From Polaribacter sp. KT25b (lineage in GTDB: Bacteria; Bacteroidota; Bacteroidia; Flavobacteriales; Flavobacteriaceae), in contig NZ_LT629752.1 of NCBI RefSeq assembly GCF_900105145.1, positions 558,001 through 622,000 on the forward strand: a stretch of DNA of 64,000 bases, in the 5' to 3' direction. Made by a program: the position numbers and the translations under genes. The notes beneath the pieces are model-generated. The model was not told where the DNA came from, searched no databases, and saw nothing but the letters and a program-made list of their open reading frames with translations. Each line of letters starts with the position of its first letter. The stretch's first letter is position 1. Below are positions 18,820 to 28,863 of this stretch, piece by piece.

Positions 18820-20298
18820 ATGAGACAGATTTCAAAACAATTAAAGTTATTATTCTTAGGAATTTTTATAAGTATTATGGGCTGTACGGCACAACAAGAA
18901 AGGCCTAATATTTTATTTGTATTGTGTGATGACCTAGGGTATAATGATGTTGGTTTTAATGGATCTAAAGATATAATTACGCCAGAGTTAGATAAGTTAG
19001 CCAAAAACGGAACCATCTTTACGTCTGCTTATGTAGCACATCCTTTTTGCGGCCCTAGTAGAGCCTCTATATTAACAGGTAGATATTCGCAAGAAATAGG
19101 TACAGCATTTAATCTTCATAGCAATTCTAGTATGAATGATGCCGATAATATGGGGATTCCGACAGAAGAAACTTATATATCTAAAGTATTGCAAGATGCA
19201 GGTTATTATACAAGTGCTTTTGGGAAATGGCATTTAGGAAGTGCTCCAAAATTTCATCCGAATAAAAGAGGATTCGATAATTATTATGGATTTCTTGGTG
19301 GAGGACATAATTATTTTCCAGAAAAATATCAAAAGGAATATCAAAAGCAGTTAAAAGAAGGAAGAAAAGAAATTCGCGATTATATTCTTCCCTTGGAGAA
19401 TAACGGCAAAAATGTTAAAGAAACCGAGTATATAACAGATGCTTTGTCTAGAGAAGCTATTAAAGATATTAAATTAGCTTCGACTAACAAAGATCCTTTC
19501 TTTATCTATTTAGCCTATAATGCGCCACATGTTCCGTTAGAGGCTAAAGAAGAAGATTTAAAGGTTTTTGCTAACATTAAAGACAAAGATAGAAGAACCT
19601 ATGCTGCTATGGTGTATGCTGTAGATAGAGGAGTGGGGAAAATTGTACAAACTTTGAAAGAAACAAATCAATATGATAATACTTTAATTGTATTTTTGAG
19701 TGATAATGGCGGTAATTTTGATCACGGAGCCAATAATTATCCGCTTAAAGGTACAAAAGGAGATGCATGGGAAGGCGGTTATAGAGTGCCAATGTTTTTC
19801 CATTATCCAAATAAAGTAGCTAAAGGAAAGAAATTTGATTTCCCGGTTTCTGCTTTAGATTTATATCCTACGTTTGCTAAATTAGTGAATGCGAAAATTC
19901 CAAAAAATAAAAAATTAGGCGGTAAAGATATTATGGAATCTGTGTTGAATAATACAGAACCTCATAAAGAAGATATGATTTACTGTTTAAGATATCGTCA
20001 TGGCTTTAGTGATGTTGGTGCAAGATTGGGAGATTGGAAAATAACCAGAGTTGGTAACGAGCCTTGGAGGTTAACAAATATTACCCAAGATATTGGAGAA
20101 AAGAAAAATATGGCAGGTAGATATCCTGAGCGTCTAAAAAAAATGGTTGCAGAAACTCAAAAATGGACAGAAAGTTTTGTGTTTCCATTATGGTTTTATT
20201 CAGCTAAAGATGAAGAATTATGGAACGATGGGAGAATGCCACAATATAATGAAACCTTTGAGGTGGATAAAGTTGCTCAACCAGCGTCAAAAAAATAA
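18820..20298 (+). CDS. S1 sulfatase, lipoprotein
   Basis: Formylglycine sulfatase with a lipoprotein signal (SIMGC, Cys22). It shows DD at 37-38, HPFCGPSR with Cys77, FGKWHLG, a LSDNGGNFDHG metal-binding block and a C-terminal DWKITRV strand. The HPFCGPSR context and the following YNL/FNL-type loop resemble the T9SS sulfatase at 1-2973, so the two probably belong to one subfamily. It stands alone on the plus strand between relics: a PhoD-like remnant immediately upstream and a GH16 pseudogene downstream on the other strand. A terminator follows 11 bases after its stop. Confidence 0.93.
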   Translation: MRQISKQLKLLFLGIFISIMGCTAQQERPNILFVLCDDLGYNDVGFNGSKDIITPELDKLAKNGTIFTSAYVAHPFCGPSRASILTGRYSQEIGTAFNLHSNSSMNDADNMGIPTEETYISKVLQDAGYYTSAFGKWHLGSAPKFHPNKRGFDNYYGFLGGGHNYFPEKYQKEYQKQLKEGRKEIRDYILPLENNGKNVKETEYITDALSREAIKDIKLASTNKDPFFIYLAYNAPHVPLEAKEEDLKVFANIKDKDRRTYAAMVYAVDRGVGKIVQTLKETNQYDNTLIVFLSDNGGNFDHGANNYPLKGTKGDAWEGGYRVPMFFHYPNKVAKGKKFDFPVSALDLYPTFAKLVNAKIPKNKKLGGKDIMESVLNNTEPHKEDMIYCLRYRHGFSDVGARLGDWKITRVGNEPWRLTNITQDIGEKKNMAGRYPERLKKMVAETQKWTESFVFPLWFYSAKDEELWNDGRMPQYNETFEVDKVAQPASKK

Positions 20299-20309
20299 TA
20301 TTCACTAAC

Positions 20310-20372
20310 ATTCTTGACTAAAAGATTAGATTTCATATAGTATAAAACCTAATTTTTTAGTCAAGAATTTTT
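20310..20372. terminator. Intrinsic terminator after sulfatase
   Basis: A perfect 14-bp stem pairs ATTCTTGACTAAAA (20310-20323) with TTTTAGTCAAGAAT (20355-20368) around a 31-base loop, and TTTT follows. It terminates the sulfatase transcript and may also serve the opposite strand. Confidence 0.75.
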
Positions 20373-20448
20373 AATAGATATAATTTGTTAAACTACTAAG
20401 TTAATTATAATAATTTTTTTTCAAACACGAATGTACTCTATTTATATT

Positions 20449-20935
20449 CTACAACAACATCTTCTTTTTACCTTCGGGACTATGTGTTTCTAGTTGTTGT
20501 TTGTTTTTTTGTATATCGTGCCAAGGAAAGATTCCTAAATAATACAGGTTTTCTAATTTCGCTACTAAAAGGGAAATCTGGTTCCCAGCGGTTTTCTAAA
20601 ATTAGTTTACCGTTTTTTTATTTATAGTTTTTGCCAGAAAATTGAGAAGGAGCTTTTCATTTCCATACTTTTTTATTAGATTTATCTGGATATTTATAAA
20701 ATGGTTTTCCATCTTTAAATTTACCAACAATGTACTATTTTTCTTCGTCTATTATTTCAGTATCGAATTCATCACTCACTCTATTATTAATAATCCAGCT
20801 TCCAAAATTTTCTTTGTCAGAAAAAGGTAAAAGTTTTTGTGCTTTTTTATTGTCTTGATATGGAATTTTACATGAAATAAGCATTGATATAAAAAGTAAT
20901 AAAGTGCTATTTTTTAATTTAAAGATAAATTTAAG
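20449..20935 (-). pseudogene. GH16 pseudogene, N-terminal part only
   Basis: Read on the minus strand, this region encodes a lipoprotein-like leader (STLLLFISMLISCK) and then recognisable GH16 landmarks: LPFSDKENFGSW, VSDEFDTEIIDEEK, KAPSQFSGKNYK and KLILENRWEPDFPF. These align with PFSDQQNKGGW, LSDEFKGTEID, RAPSQF and WEPEYPF of the GH16 at 9576-11060. Three in-frame stops interrupt it: TAG at 20735-20737, TGA at 20657-20659 and TAA at 20618-20620. Homology ends near 20540, before the catalytic E-x-D-x-x-E, and an unrelated or frame-shifted short stretch runs to a TAG at 20449. The missing catalytic part means it cannot be active. Without this relic, the 740 bases between the sulfatase and the regulator would look empty. 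Confidence 0.85.
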
Positions 20936-21039
20936 TATGGGGTATTTTACGTTAAAATTTATGATATAAGTAAACTTATTTTTAGGTATAATTTATCATT
21001 AAAAAGAGTAAATTTTATCTTATTAGGTTATATTATAAA

Positions 21040-22655
21040 TCAAATAGAGTTTATAAATTTTGTAAGATTTTGATTTCTTTCTAGATTCATTTTTTTACGT
21101 AAACGATGTCTTGCTACGTGTACACTTCCTAACGAAATACCTAATAAATAAGCCATTTCTTTTCCTGAAAAATTAAGTTTTATCAAGGCACAAAATTTTC
21201 TATCTCCTCTACTTAAATCGGGTACTTTTTTTTGCAAGCGTTCATAAAATCCTTTATTTAATTGATTAAACCTTCTGTTAAAGGAGTCCCATAAACTAGT
21301 AGAATTTTTTTCTAATGATTTTAAAATCATTTTAGTTTTATTGTCAGGAGAAATTTCCTTTATGTAATCGCTTAATTTTTTAATTACTTGTTCTTTTTCT
21401 ATTAATTGTAGTGTGTTTGTAGTTAGCTCTTTATTCTTTACATCTAATAATTCTTTAGAGTTTTGTTGTTTTTTTTCGAACTTTAAGTTTTTAATTCGTT
21501 GTCTAACCATTAGGCTAAAAATAATTACAAAAAAAACAATAATAAAAAGTGTAATTCTAAAGTTTAAGATGGCCTCTTTCTTTTTAGCAAGTTCTAAATT
21601 TTTAATGTTTAATTGTTCTCTTTTTTAGTAAGTTCTTCTTTATAATAGTTTTTAATGGTTAAAAACCCTTTATTTTTTTCGTTTCTAGGATTTAAAAAAG
21701 TTATTCCAATAGTATTAGATTTTTTTTCATATTCGTAAGCTAGTTTAAACTGATTAAGCTCTTTTAAAACAGCTGCATAGCGCGAGTATAAAAAGGATCT
21801 ATAAAATGTTGTTTCTCCTAAAATACCATCAATTTTAGAAAATTTTTCAAAATAGACTTTTGCCTCGTTAAAATTTTTATTTTTTAAATAAATATTAGCA
21901 ATTCTACCATAAAGAATTAGTAGAAATTGTTTGTCTTTATAATTGAAAACAGATTTTTGTGTGCTATTTTCTAATCTATTTACTGCATTTTTTAAATAAG
22001 TTAAAGCTTCATTATGTTTTTCGTTCCATTCACTAATACTAGCTTTTTTTTCATCCAAAAAAATAGAATTAATGGGAGATGGTTTCATCTTTTTTAATAA
22101 AACTACGCAACTATCAATATAAGATTGTAAGTTCTCTTTATCTGCAATACGTTGATAATGTAAAACTAAATTGTAATACGATTTATAGATTTCTGAAACT
22201 TCAATTTTTTTGTTTTTATATAAATTCTTATATAATTGATGGGCTTTTTTTAAATAGCTTTCAGACTCTTCGCTTTGTTTATATAAATAGGTTAAAACAC
22301 CTAATTCTTCATTTGCTTTTGCTATTAAAAGTGCGTCTTTATATTCTTCTGATATAAAAAGAGCTGCACCAGCAACGCTAAAGGCTTCTAAGTAATTTAG
22401 TTTGAATCTGTTAAATCTGCTTTGAGTAATAAGTGTATTAATTAATAAAGTGCTATCTTTTTTTATTAGTGCTTGTTTTTTTGTTTTATTTAAAACAAAA
22501 GAAATAGAATCAGAAGGTGTATCTATTGGAATTAAACTCTCTTCAAAGTGAGTTTTTAATTGTTGACTTTGTAAACATTGTAAAAATAAAATGTTAAGTA
22601 TAAATAAAGATATGTATAATGTTCTTTTTTGTTTTAAATAGCTTATAGATAGCAT
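21040..22655 (-). pseudogene. TPR-transmembrane-LuxR regulator split by a one-base frameshift
   Basis: Two open frames (22655-21609 and 21510-21040) form one Bacteroidota-type regulator of about 538 aa. The order is a signal peptide (about 1-32), a periplasmic helical TPR-like sensor (about 40-340), a linker, one transmembrane helix (FRITLFIIVFFVIIFSLMV), a coiled coil and a C-terminal LuxR/GerE-type HTH (EMAYLLGISLGSVHVARHRL). The first frame ends ELTKKENN-stop. Adding one A to the A6 run at 21621-21626 gives ELTKKREQLNIKNLELAKK and joins both halves without a stop. It faces away from the sulfatase at 22795 across 139 bases and would be a local regulator of the locus. The lesion may be a true mutation, a phase-variable tract or a sequencing error. 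Confidence 0.82.
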
Positions 22656-22794
22656 TATATGTTGTTTTGTTCAAATATAATTATTTTTTATATTAAGTTA
22701 ATAAATTATTAATAATTATAAATGTTAAGTTTATGTAAACGTATTTTTTATGTGTTTTTAAATTGATTTGTTAGTTTTGAGTAAAAATTAATAC

Positions 22795-24371
22795 ATGATA
22801 AATTCAATGTCTTTAAAAACACTGTTTACAGTTTTTCTATTATGTGTTTTTTTTAATGTTTTTACGCAAAATAAAAAGCCAAATATTATTTTAATTATAG
22901 TAGACGATTTAAATGATTATATAGGTTTTTTAGGAGGAAATGATCAAGTGAAAACTCCAAATATGAATGCACTAGCAAAAGAAGGAACAGTTTTTACAAA
23001 TGCACACACAAATGCACCAATTTGTGCTCCATCTAGAGCAAGTATGCTAACAGGTATTTATCCACATGAATCTAAAAATTTTTGGTTTGATAAATGGACA
23101 GATAATGAGGTTTTGAAAAACAGTAAATCTCTAGCGAAATTTATGGGAGATAACGGATACAAAACATATGCAACAGGTAAATTAATGCACCACAGAGTAA
23201 AACTTGAATGGAATGAATATGGAGTAGAAAATGATTTTGGTCTTTATGCTTTTAATGGTAAAAAAGTTGTACAACATCCATTAATGCCAAAAGAATATTC
23301 TAAGGATAAAAATGACGGATTGTTTATGTCTCTAGCTAATGTGCCAAATGTTAAAGCTACAAAAAATTCACCAGGATATAAAGGTTGGTATGATGTAAAA
23401 AACAGAAAACCTTTTATATATATAAGTGATGATAATCGCGATTTAATGAATGACGAATTAAGTGCTAATTGGGTAGTAGAAAAAATTAAAAGTTTAGAAA
23501 AATCTAACACAGATAAACCATTTTTTATGGCAGTTGGCTTTGTAAAATCTCACACTCCTTTGGTTGCTCCTCAAAAGTATTTTGATATGTATCCTTTAGA
23601 AACTTTAAAAATTCCTGTAATAAAAAAGAGTGACAATGAAGATACATACTATAGAACAACTTTTTCTTGGCCAATGCCCTGGACAAAGCATTACCAAGAA
23701 TTAGAAGTTTCTTATAAAAATGTAAATAATGGTTTACGAGCCTATCTTCAAGCGTATTTAGCTTGTGTAAGTTTTGTAGATGATCAAATAGGAAAAGTTA
23801 TGAATGCGTTAAAGCAAAGTAGTTTTAATAAAAATACTGTGGTTATTTTAGTTAGCGATCATGGCTATAATCACGGAGAAAAAGAGTTTCTATATAAAAA
23901 TAATTTTTGGGAAGAAAGTATAAGAATACCATTGATCGTTAGAAATTTAAGTATTAAAAATAGTAAAGGAAAAACTATTAGTAATCCAGTTTCTTTAATA
24001 GATATATATCCAACAATTGCAGATTTTGCTAAAATTACATGAAGCAATACTAAAAATGAAAAAGGGAAACCTTTAAGAGGATTTAGTTTAAAGCCTTTTT
24101 TATTAAATCCAGAAAACCCTAATTGGAAAGGACCAAATGTAGCACTAACAGTTGTTAGAGGAAAGAAAAAAGTATTCTTCCAGAAGAACAAAGCTATTCT
24201 GTAAGATCAGAAAATTATAGATATATTTTATATTTCAACGGAAAAGAAGAATTATATAATCATAATGAAGATCCTTATGAATGGAAAAATTTAGAATCAA
24301 TTAAAAAGTATGCTAAAATAAAGTTAGAATTAAAAAATCAGCTATACCATTTATTAAATAAAGACAAATAA
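22795..24371 (+). pseudogene. S1 sulfatase interrupted by a TGA and a frameshift
   Basis: Iduronate-2-sulfatase-like S1 sulfatase with an N-terminal signal peptide (about 1-25), VDDLND at 36-41, C-A-P-S-R with Cys77 and a SDHGYNHGEKEF metal-binding block. Translation stops at TGA 24040-24042, where the context ADFAKIT-stop-SNTKNEKGKPLRG suggests a Trp codon (TGG to TGA). The frame continues to about 24185, then must shift to reach VRSENYRYILYFNGKEELY and YEWKNLE, and ends at TAA 24371. The broken part is the C-terminal subdomain, so the 415-aa product keeps the active site but lacks the last roughly 110 residues; it is probably not functional. The GH127 gene starts 2 bases after the original stop, so this was the first gene of that operon. 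Confidence 0.82.
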
Positions 24372-24373
24372 AG

Positions 24374-26458
24374 ATGAATCAAAAATTAAAAAATTCTATT
24401 ATAATTACTTTTTTCAGTTTTTTACTGATAATTTCTTGTAAAGAAAATGCTAATCAAAAATTAGCATTAAATACTAGGAAAAATGTAGACTTAAATTTAG
24501 ATGCAAACAAGGGAATTATTAATTATTCTAATAGCCCTCATGTAAAATTAAAGAGTTTAAATATTGGAGATTGTGAATGGACGGATGGTTTTTGGGCAGA
24601 TAAATTTAAAGTAGCTCAAGATGTTATGGTGCCATATATGGGCGAAGTTTTAAAAGGAGATGTTGGCCATGCTTTAAATAATTTTAAAATAGCAGCAGGG
24701 CTAAAAGAAGGTAAACATAAAGGTTTTTATTGGCATGATGGAGATTTCTATAAATGGATGGAAGCCGCAACTTATGTTTATGCAATTAACAAAGACAAAA
24801 AAATTATAGACGAGTTAGATGGTTTAATAGAAATTATAGGAAAAGCCCAACAAGAAAATGGGTATTTACAAACGCAAACGCAACTAAAAAATGTAAAGCC
24901 ATTTTCTGAAAGAAAATATCATGAAATGTACAATAGTGGGCATTTATATATTGCAGCTTGTATTTATTATAGAGTTACAGGTAAAACAAATTTTCTTGAT
25001 ATCGCTATTAGACACGCAAATAATTTATATAATGTTTTTCAGCCTCAACCCGCAGAATTAGCACGTATGGGATTTAATCAGGTTCAAATTATGGGTTTGG
25101 TAGAATTGTATAGAACCACTAAGGATAAAAGATATTTAGAGTTGGCAGAAATTTTCATCAATATGAGAGGTAAATCTAAAGTAAAACCTCATCCATCAGT
25201 TAGAAATAATAATATTGGTGATATGACACAAGAGAGAACCCCGTTAAGAAAGGAAGATGAAGCTGTTGGTCATGCTGTTTTAGCGTTGTATTATTATGCT
25301 GGTGCTGCAGATGTATATGCAGAAACTGGCGAAAAAGCTTTAATTGATGCTTTAGATAGAATTTGGGGTAATATTGTTGAGAAAAAAATGTTTGTTACTG
25401 GTGCTTGTGGACAAAAACATGATGGAGGTTCATCTAACAGAGATTTTGTGCATGAAGCCTTTACTATAGATTATGAAATGCATAATGCAAATGCATACAA
25501 TGAAACTTGTGCAAACTTATGTAATGCTATGTTTAATTACAGAATGTTAAACATAAAAGGAGAGTCTAAGCATGCAGATATTATGGAGTTGGTTTTATAC
25601 AATAGCGCACTTTCTGGGATAAGTTTAGAAGGGAATTCTTATTTTTATACAAACCCATTAAGAAGAACAAAAAATCATAAAATGGGAGGGACAGATTATC
25701 CCAATAGAGTGGGGTATATTCCATGTTTTTGTTGTCCGCCTAACTTAGTAAGAACTATTGCTAAATCTTCTTCTTGGGCTTATAGTTTATCTGATAATGG
25801 AATTGCAGTTAATTTATATGGAGGAAATAAATTAGACACAAAATTATTAGACAATTCTACAATCAAACTAAAACAAGAAACAAATTATCCTTGGAATGGA
25901 AAAATAGTAATAACTATTGATGAATGTAAAAGTGATGCTTTTGATGTAATGTTAAGAATTCCAGATTGGTCGGAAACTGCTAAAATATCCATTAATGGTA
26001 AAAAAGTAAACATCAAAACAGAAGTTGGAACTTTTGCAACAATAAATAGAAATTGGAAAAAAGGTGATGTGATTACTTTAAATCTTCCAATGGATATTAA
26101 ATTACTAGAAGGAAATCCTTTAATTGAAGAGGTTAGAAATCAGGCTGCTATAAAAAGAGGTCCAATTGTATATTGTGTAGAGTCGCCAGATTTGCCTAAA
26201 AGTGCAGATATATTAGACGTTTATTTACCAGTAAATTCTAATTTAAAATCAATTTACAAACCAAAGCTTTTGGGTGGTGTAACTACCATTTCTGGAAATG
26301 TAAAACTAAGACAAGATGATAAAACTGGAATGTATAGAGTGCTTTCTGGAATAAAATGGAGAAGCTATGAAGCACAATTTATCCCGTACTTTACTTGGTC
26401 AAATAGAGGGGAATCTGAAATGAGTGTTTGGTTGCCATTAATTTTTGACGAAAAATAA
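24374..26458 (+). CDS. GH127-type glycosidase, lipoprotein
   Basis: Paralog of the GH127 at 11136-13127, but with a lipoprotein signal (LLIISC, Cys22) and so probably on the envelope. It keeps the family core: a YNETCANLC motif and CFCCPPNLVRTI supply the Glu and three Cys expected for the zinc/cysteine active site. Large stretches match the other copy (VGHAVLALYYYAGAADVY occurs in both), but the segment before the CFCC motif differs. Likely removes a terminal anhydro-galactose or arabinofuranose-like sugar from oligosaccharides in the periplasm; the sugar is inferred from context. It starts 2 bases after the broken sulfatase and 27 before the GH-A enzyme, so it probably depended on translation through the sulfatase. 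Confidence 0.88.
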   Translation: MNQKLKNSIIITFFSFLLIISCKENANQKLALNTRKNVDLNLDANKGIINYSNSPHVKLKSLNIGDCEWTDGFWADKFKVAQDVMVPYMGEVLKGDVGHALNNFKIAAGLKEGKHKGFYWHDGDFYKWMEAATYVYAINKDKKIIDELDGLIEIIGKAQQENGYLQTQTQLKNVKPFSERKYHEMYNSGHLYIAACIYYRVTGKTNFLDIAIRHANNLYNVFQPQPAELARMGFNQVQIMGLVELYRTTKDKRYLELAEIFINMRGKSKVKPHPSVRNNNIGDMTQERTPLRKEDEAVGHAVLALYYYAGAADVYAETGEKALIDALDRIWGNIVEKKMFVTGACGQKHDGGSSNRDFVHEAFTIDYEMHNANAYNETCANLCNAMFNYRMLNIKGESKHADIMELVLYNSALSGISLEGNSYFYTNPLRRTKNHKMGGTDYPNRVGYIPCFCCPPNLVRTIAKSSSWAYSLSDNGIAVNLYGGNKLDTKLLDNSTIKLKQETNYPWNGKIVITIDECKSDAFDVMLRIPDWSETAKISINGKKVNIKTEVGTFATINRNWKKGDVITLNLPMDIKLLEGNPLIEEVRNQAAIKRGPIVYCVESPDLPKSADILDVYLPVNSNLKSIYKPKLLGGVTTISGNVKLRQDDKTGMYRVLSGIKWRSYEAQFIPYFTWSNRGESEMSVWLPLIFDEK

Positions 26459-26485
26459 GTGTTACCTAGTTAATCTATCTTAAAA

Positions 26486-28861
26486 ATGAAACAACTAATT
26501 AAAACAATCTTAATCTTTGTTTTGGTATTAATTTTCTTTTCATATGCGAAAGAGAAAAATAAATATGAAACTGAAGCTTTGCAAAAAATTGAACAATTAG
26601 AAATTTTAATGGCAAAAGCAAAAAAGAATACTATTGATGTAAAAAGAGAAGAAACATTGCTTTGGTTTTCTAAAGAGTTTATAAAGTTTGCTAATTGGGA
26701 TGAAGCTAATAAAGACCAAGTAGAGAAATCATTTAGTTATGATCGCTTTTATAAAAAAGATCCAGTAAAATGGGCAATTGAACTACCTAATTTAGAAAGA
26801 AAGAAAGTTATAGAAATGTTAGGTAAAGGAATTCTTCAATTACAAAAAGTATTGGATGGTTCTATTGTTAGAAGACCAACACCTAAAGTAGATTGGGGAG
26901 GAATTAAAGTAACAGACAGGGCTTTAATCAACAAAGAAAAACCTGTATTTCTTCACGATTACTTTTCTAAAACGGTTGGTATTCCATTAACAAACAAAGA
27001 CGTATATAATGACCATTTAGGAAATATGTTTCATGGAGGAGAAAACCTTTATGAAGAACATCAAGATAGAGCAATCAATCCTTGGTTATTAAATGAAGAT
27101 GGCTCTTTTGATGCTGATAGATTAAAACTACTAACAAATATTCCTGATACCAATATCGGATTTTTATATCTATGGAATTCTGGACTTCCAGATTGGTTAA
27201 AAACGAAAGATTCTACAGTGCAAGTTGGTCGTTCTCTGTTTATGGGATTAGATATTGACAATCCTTTAGTTAGAAATCATTGGGGAAAAATAGCAAATAA
27301 AGTAGGTGAATTAACTAATGGAAAAAAAGTTACGCAACTTGGTTTTGTATTGGCAAATGAACCTCATTGGTTTGCAGAAAAAGAATACTGGACCCAAAAG
27401 TTTGGAGAAATGAATAGTATCTCTATCCATACTTTAAATAAATTTAGAAAATTTTTATCTAATGCATATAACAACGATATAAAAGCTCTAAATAAGAATT
27501 GGAAAAGTTCATTTGAAGATTTTAATGCTGTAGAAATTGAAATCCCTATTTCTAAAAAAAATCAAGGAAAACCTATTTGGTACGATTGGTGTCGTTTTGG
27601 AATGGCAAGAAGTTTAGATTGGTTTACTTATATACAAAAGGAATTACGAGTTTTATATCCAGAAGCACCTACAAGTATTAAAATGCAACCGCGTTATTTT
27701 GCCGGAAATTATAGATCTCATGGTTTAGATTTTGAGTCACTTACAGAATTAACATCTGTTATTGGTGATGATGCAAAAGCGCAGTCAAGTCGTTCTTTTG
27801 GAGCTAAAAATCCAGAATCTTGGGAAAATAGATACGCGTATTCTTGGGAAGAAATTTCGTTTTCTTATGATTTTATGGAATCGGTTTCGCCAAATAAAAT
27901 ACACTTTAATTCAGAAACACACTTTTTGTCTTTATCTAATTGGAAAGACTTAAATACACCAACAGATTATGTAAGAAATGTATTTTGGTTAGCAACATTA
28001 CATGGAATGGATGCAAGTACTTCTTGGTTTTGGGCAAGAGATCCAGATGGTTCTCCTGAAAATAGATTAGAAGGAGATTTAGATTTTTGGGATCCAGGAT
28101 TAGGAGGCGCTTATGCAGGATCTGCAAATATGCAACCTCAAATGGTTAATGAAATTGCTCAGGTCTTTATGGATATGAATAGTTTTTCTGAAGAAATCAT
28201 GGCCTTAAGGGAACAACGTAAATCTTTACGAGTATTTTATTCAGAAACGAGTGCAATCAATAAAAAACAACATATGACTGAACTTTTTGAGTTGTATGAA
28301 TCACTTTATTTCGAAGGAATTCCTTTAGGATATGCAACTGAAAAAATCATTAAAAAACAAAATCATAATAATTGGGATGCCATTGTTGTGTATAAAACAC
28401 AGTTTGTAACCGATTCAGAATTTGATGCTTTGCAAGATTACTTAAACTATGGTGGAACCATTATTTTAGATAACAAAGAAAGTTTATCTAAAAATGAATA
28501 TGGAAAATTAAGAAAAAAGAAATTACAAAAAGGAAAAGGGAAATTAATTTTTGTAAAGAGCAATTCATTAGAAGGGATGAAAAAAGCATCAATAGAAAGT
28601 ATTCCTAAAAATTTATCAAAAATTAAATTAACAGAATCTAATGGAACAGCGTTTAAAGGTTGTACATGGAGAGTTGTAAAAAATAAAAAAGGAGGTTATT
28701 GGGTAAATATTTTAAATATTGGTAAAAACGATGCAAAGTTAAAACTAAGTTTTAAAGATGGTAAAAAACCAATAATTACCAACATGTTAACCCAAGAAAA
28801 GCTAAAAGCTGATTTTGATTTAAAATCAAATGGAGTATTGTTATTAAAAATTACAGAATAA
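26486..28861 (+). CDS. Clan GH-A glycosidase, GH42/GH167-like
   Basis: A beta-galactosidase-like (beta/alpha)8 enzyme of 791 aa. The N-terminal signal segment (about 1-21) is followed by a helical region (about 25-125), then the catalytic barrel. The acid/base is Glu292 in LANEPHW and the candidate nucleophile is Glu477 in FNSETHFL. After the barrel, LQDYLNYGGTIILD looks like the Rossmann-like trimerisation domain of GH42 enzymes, and a small beta domain ends the protein. GH42 covers beta-galactosidases; GH167 covers enzymes that release neocarrabiose from carrageenan, and the locus favours that role (inference). Two paralogs are on the other strand at 53846-56146 and 56669-59194. It starts 27 bases after GH127 and ends 2 before a sulfatase. 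Confidence 0.78.
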   Translation: MKQLIKTILIFVLVLIFFSYAKEKNKYETEALQKIEQLEILMAKAKKNTIDVKREETLLWFSKEFIKFANWDEANKDQVEKSFSYDRFYKKDPVKWAIELPNLERKKVIEMLGKGILQLQKVLDGSIVRRPTPKVDWGGIKVTDRALINKEKPVFLHDYFSKTVGIPLTNKDVYNDHLGNMFHGGENLYEEHQDRAINPWLLNEDGSFDADRLKLLTNIPDTNIGFLYLWNSGLPDWLKTKDSTVQVGRSLFMGLDIDNPLVRNHWGKIANKVGELTNGKKVTQLGFVLANEPHWFAEKEYWTQKFGEMNSISIHTLNKFRKFLSNAYNNDIKALNKNWKSSFEDFNAVEIEIPISKKNQGKPIWYDWCRFGMARSLDWFTYIQKELRVLYPEAPTSIKMQPRYFAGNYRSHGLDFESLTELTSVIGDDAKAQSSRSFGAKNPESWENRYAYSWEEISFSYDFMESVSPNKIHFNSETHFLSLSNWKDLNTPTDYVRNVFWLATLHGMDASTSWFWARDPDGSPENRLEGDLDFWDPGLGGAYAGSANMQPQMVNEIAQVFMDMNSFSEEIMALREQRKSLRVFYSETSAINKKQHMTELFELYESLYFEGIPLGYATEKIIKKQNHNNWDAIVVYKTQFVTDSEFDALQDYLNYGGTIILDNKESLSKNEYGKLRKKKLQKGKGKLIFVKSNSLEGMKKASIESIPKNLSKIKLTESNGTAFKGCTWRVVKNKKGGYWVNILNIGKNDAKLKLSFKDGKKPIITNMLTQEKLKADFDLKSNGVLLLKITE

Positions 28862-28863
28862 GT

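Noticed and set aside
20642..20830. Open frame on the plus strand in the sulfatase-regulator gap
   Set aside because: It is antisense to the GH16 relic, has low-complexity aromatic-rich sequence and no recognisable protein features.
20449..20935. Stop-codon readthrough or recoding in the GH16-like minus-strand region
   Set aside because: Three different stop codons (TAG, TGA, TAA) occur, the catalytic motif is missing and the frame breaks after about 20540, so decay is the simpler explanation.
22728..22740. GTTTATGTAAAC-like half palindrome between the regulator and the broken sulfatase
   Set aside because: Imperfect symmetry and no second copy elsewhere; could be chance in AT-rich DNA.
24040..24042. 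TGA in the sulfatase as selenocysteine or recoded Trp
   Set aside because: It is far from the active site, a second lesion (a frameshift) follows 145 bases later, and other genes here use TGA as a normal stop.
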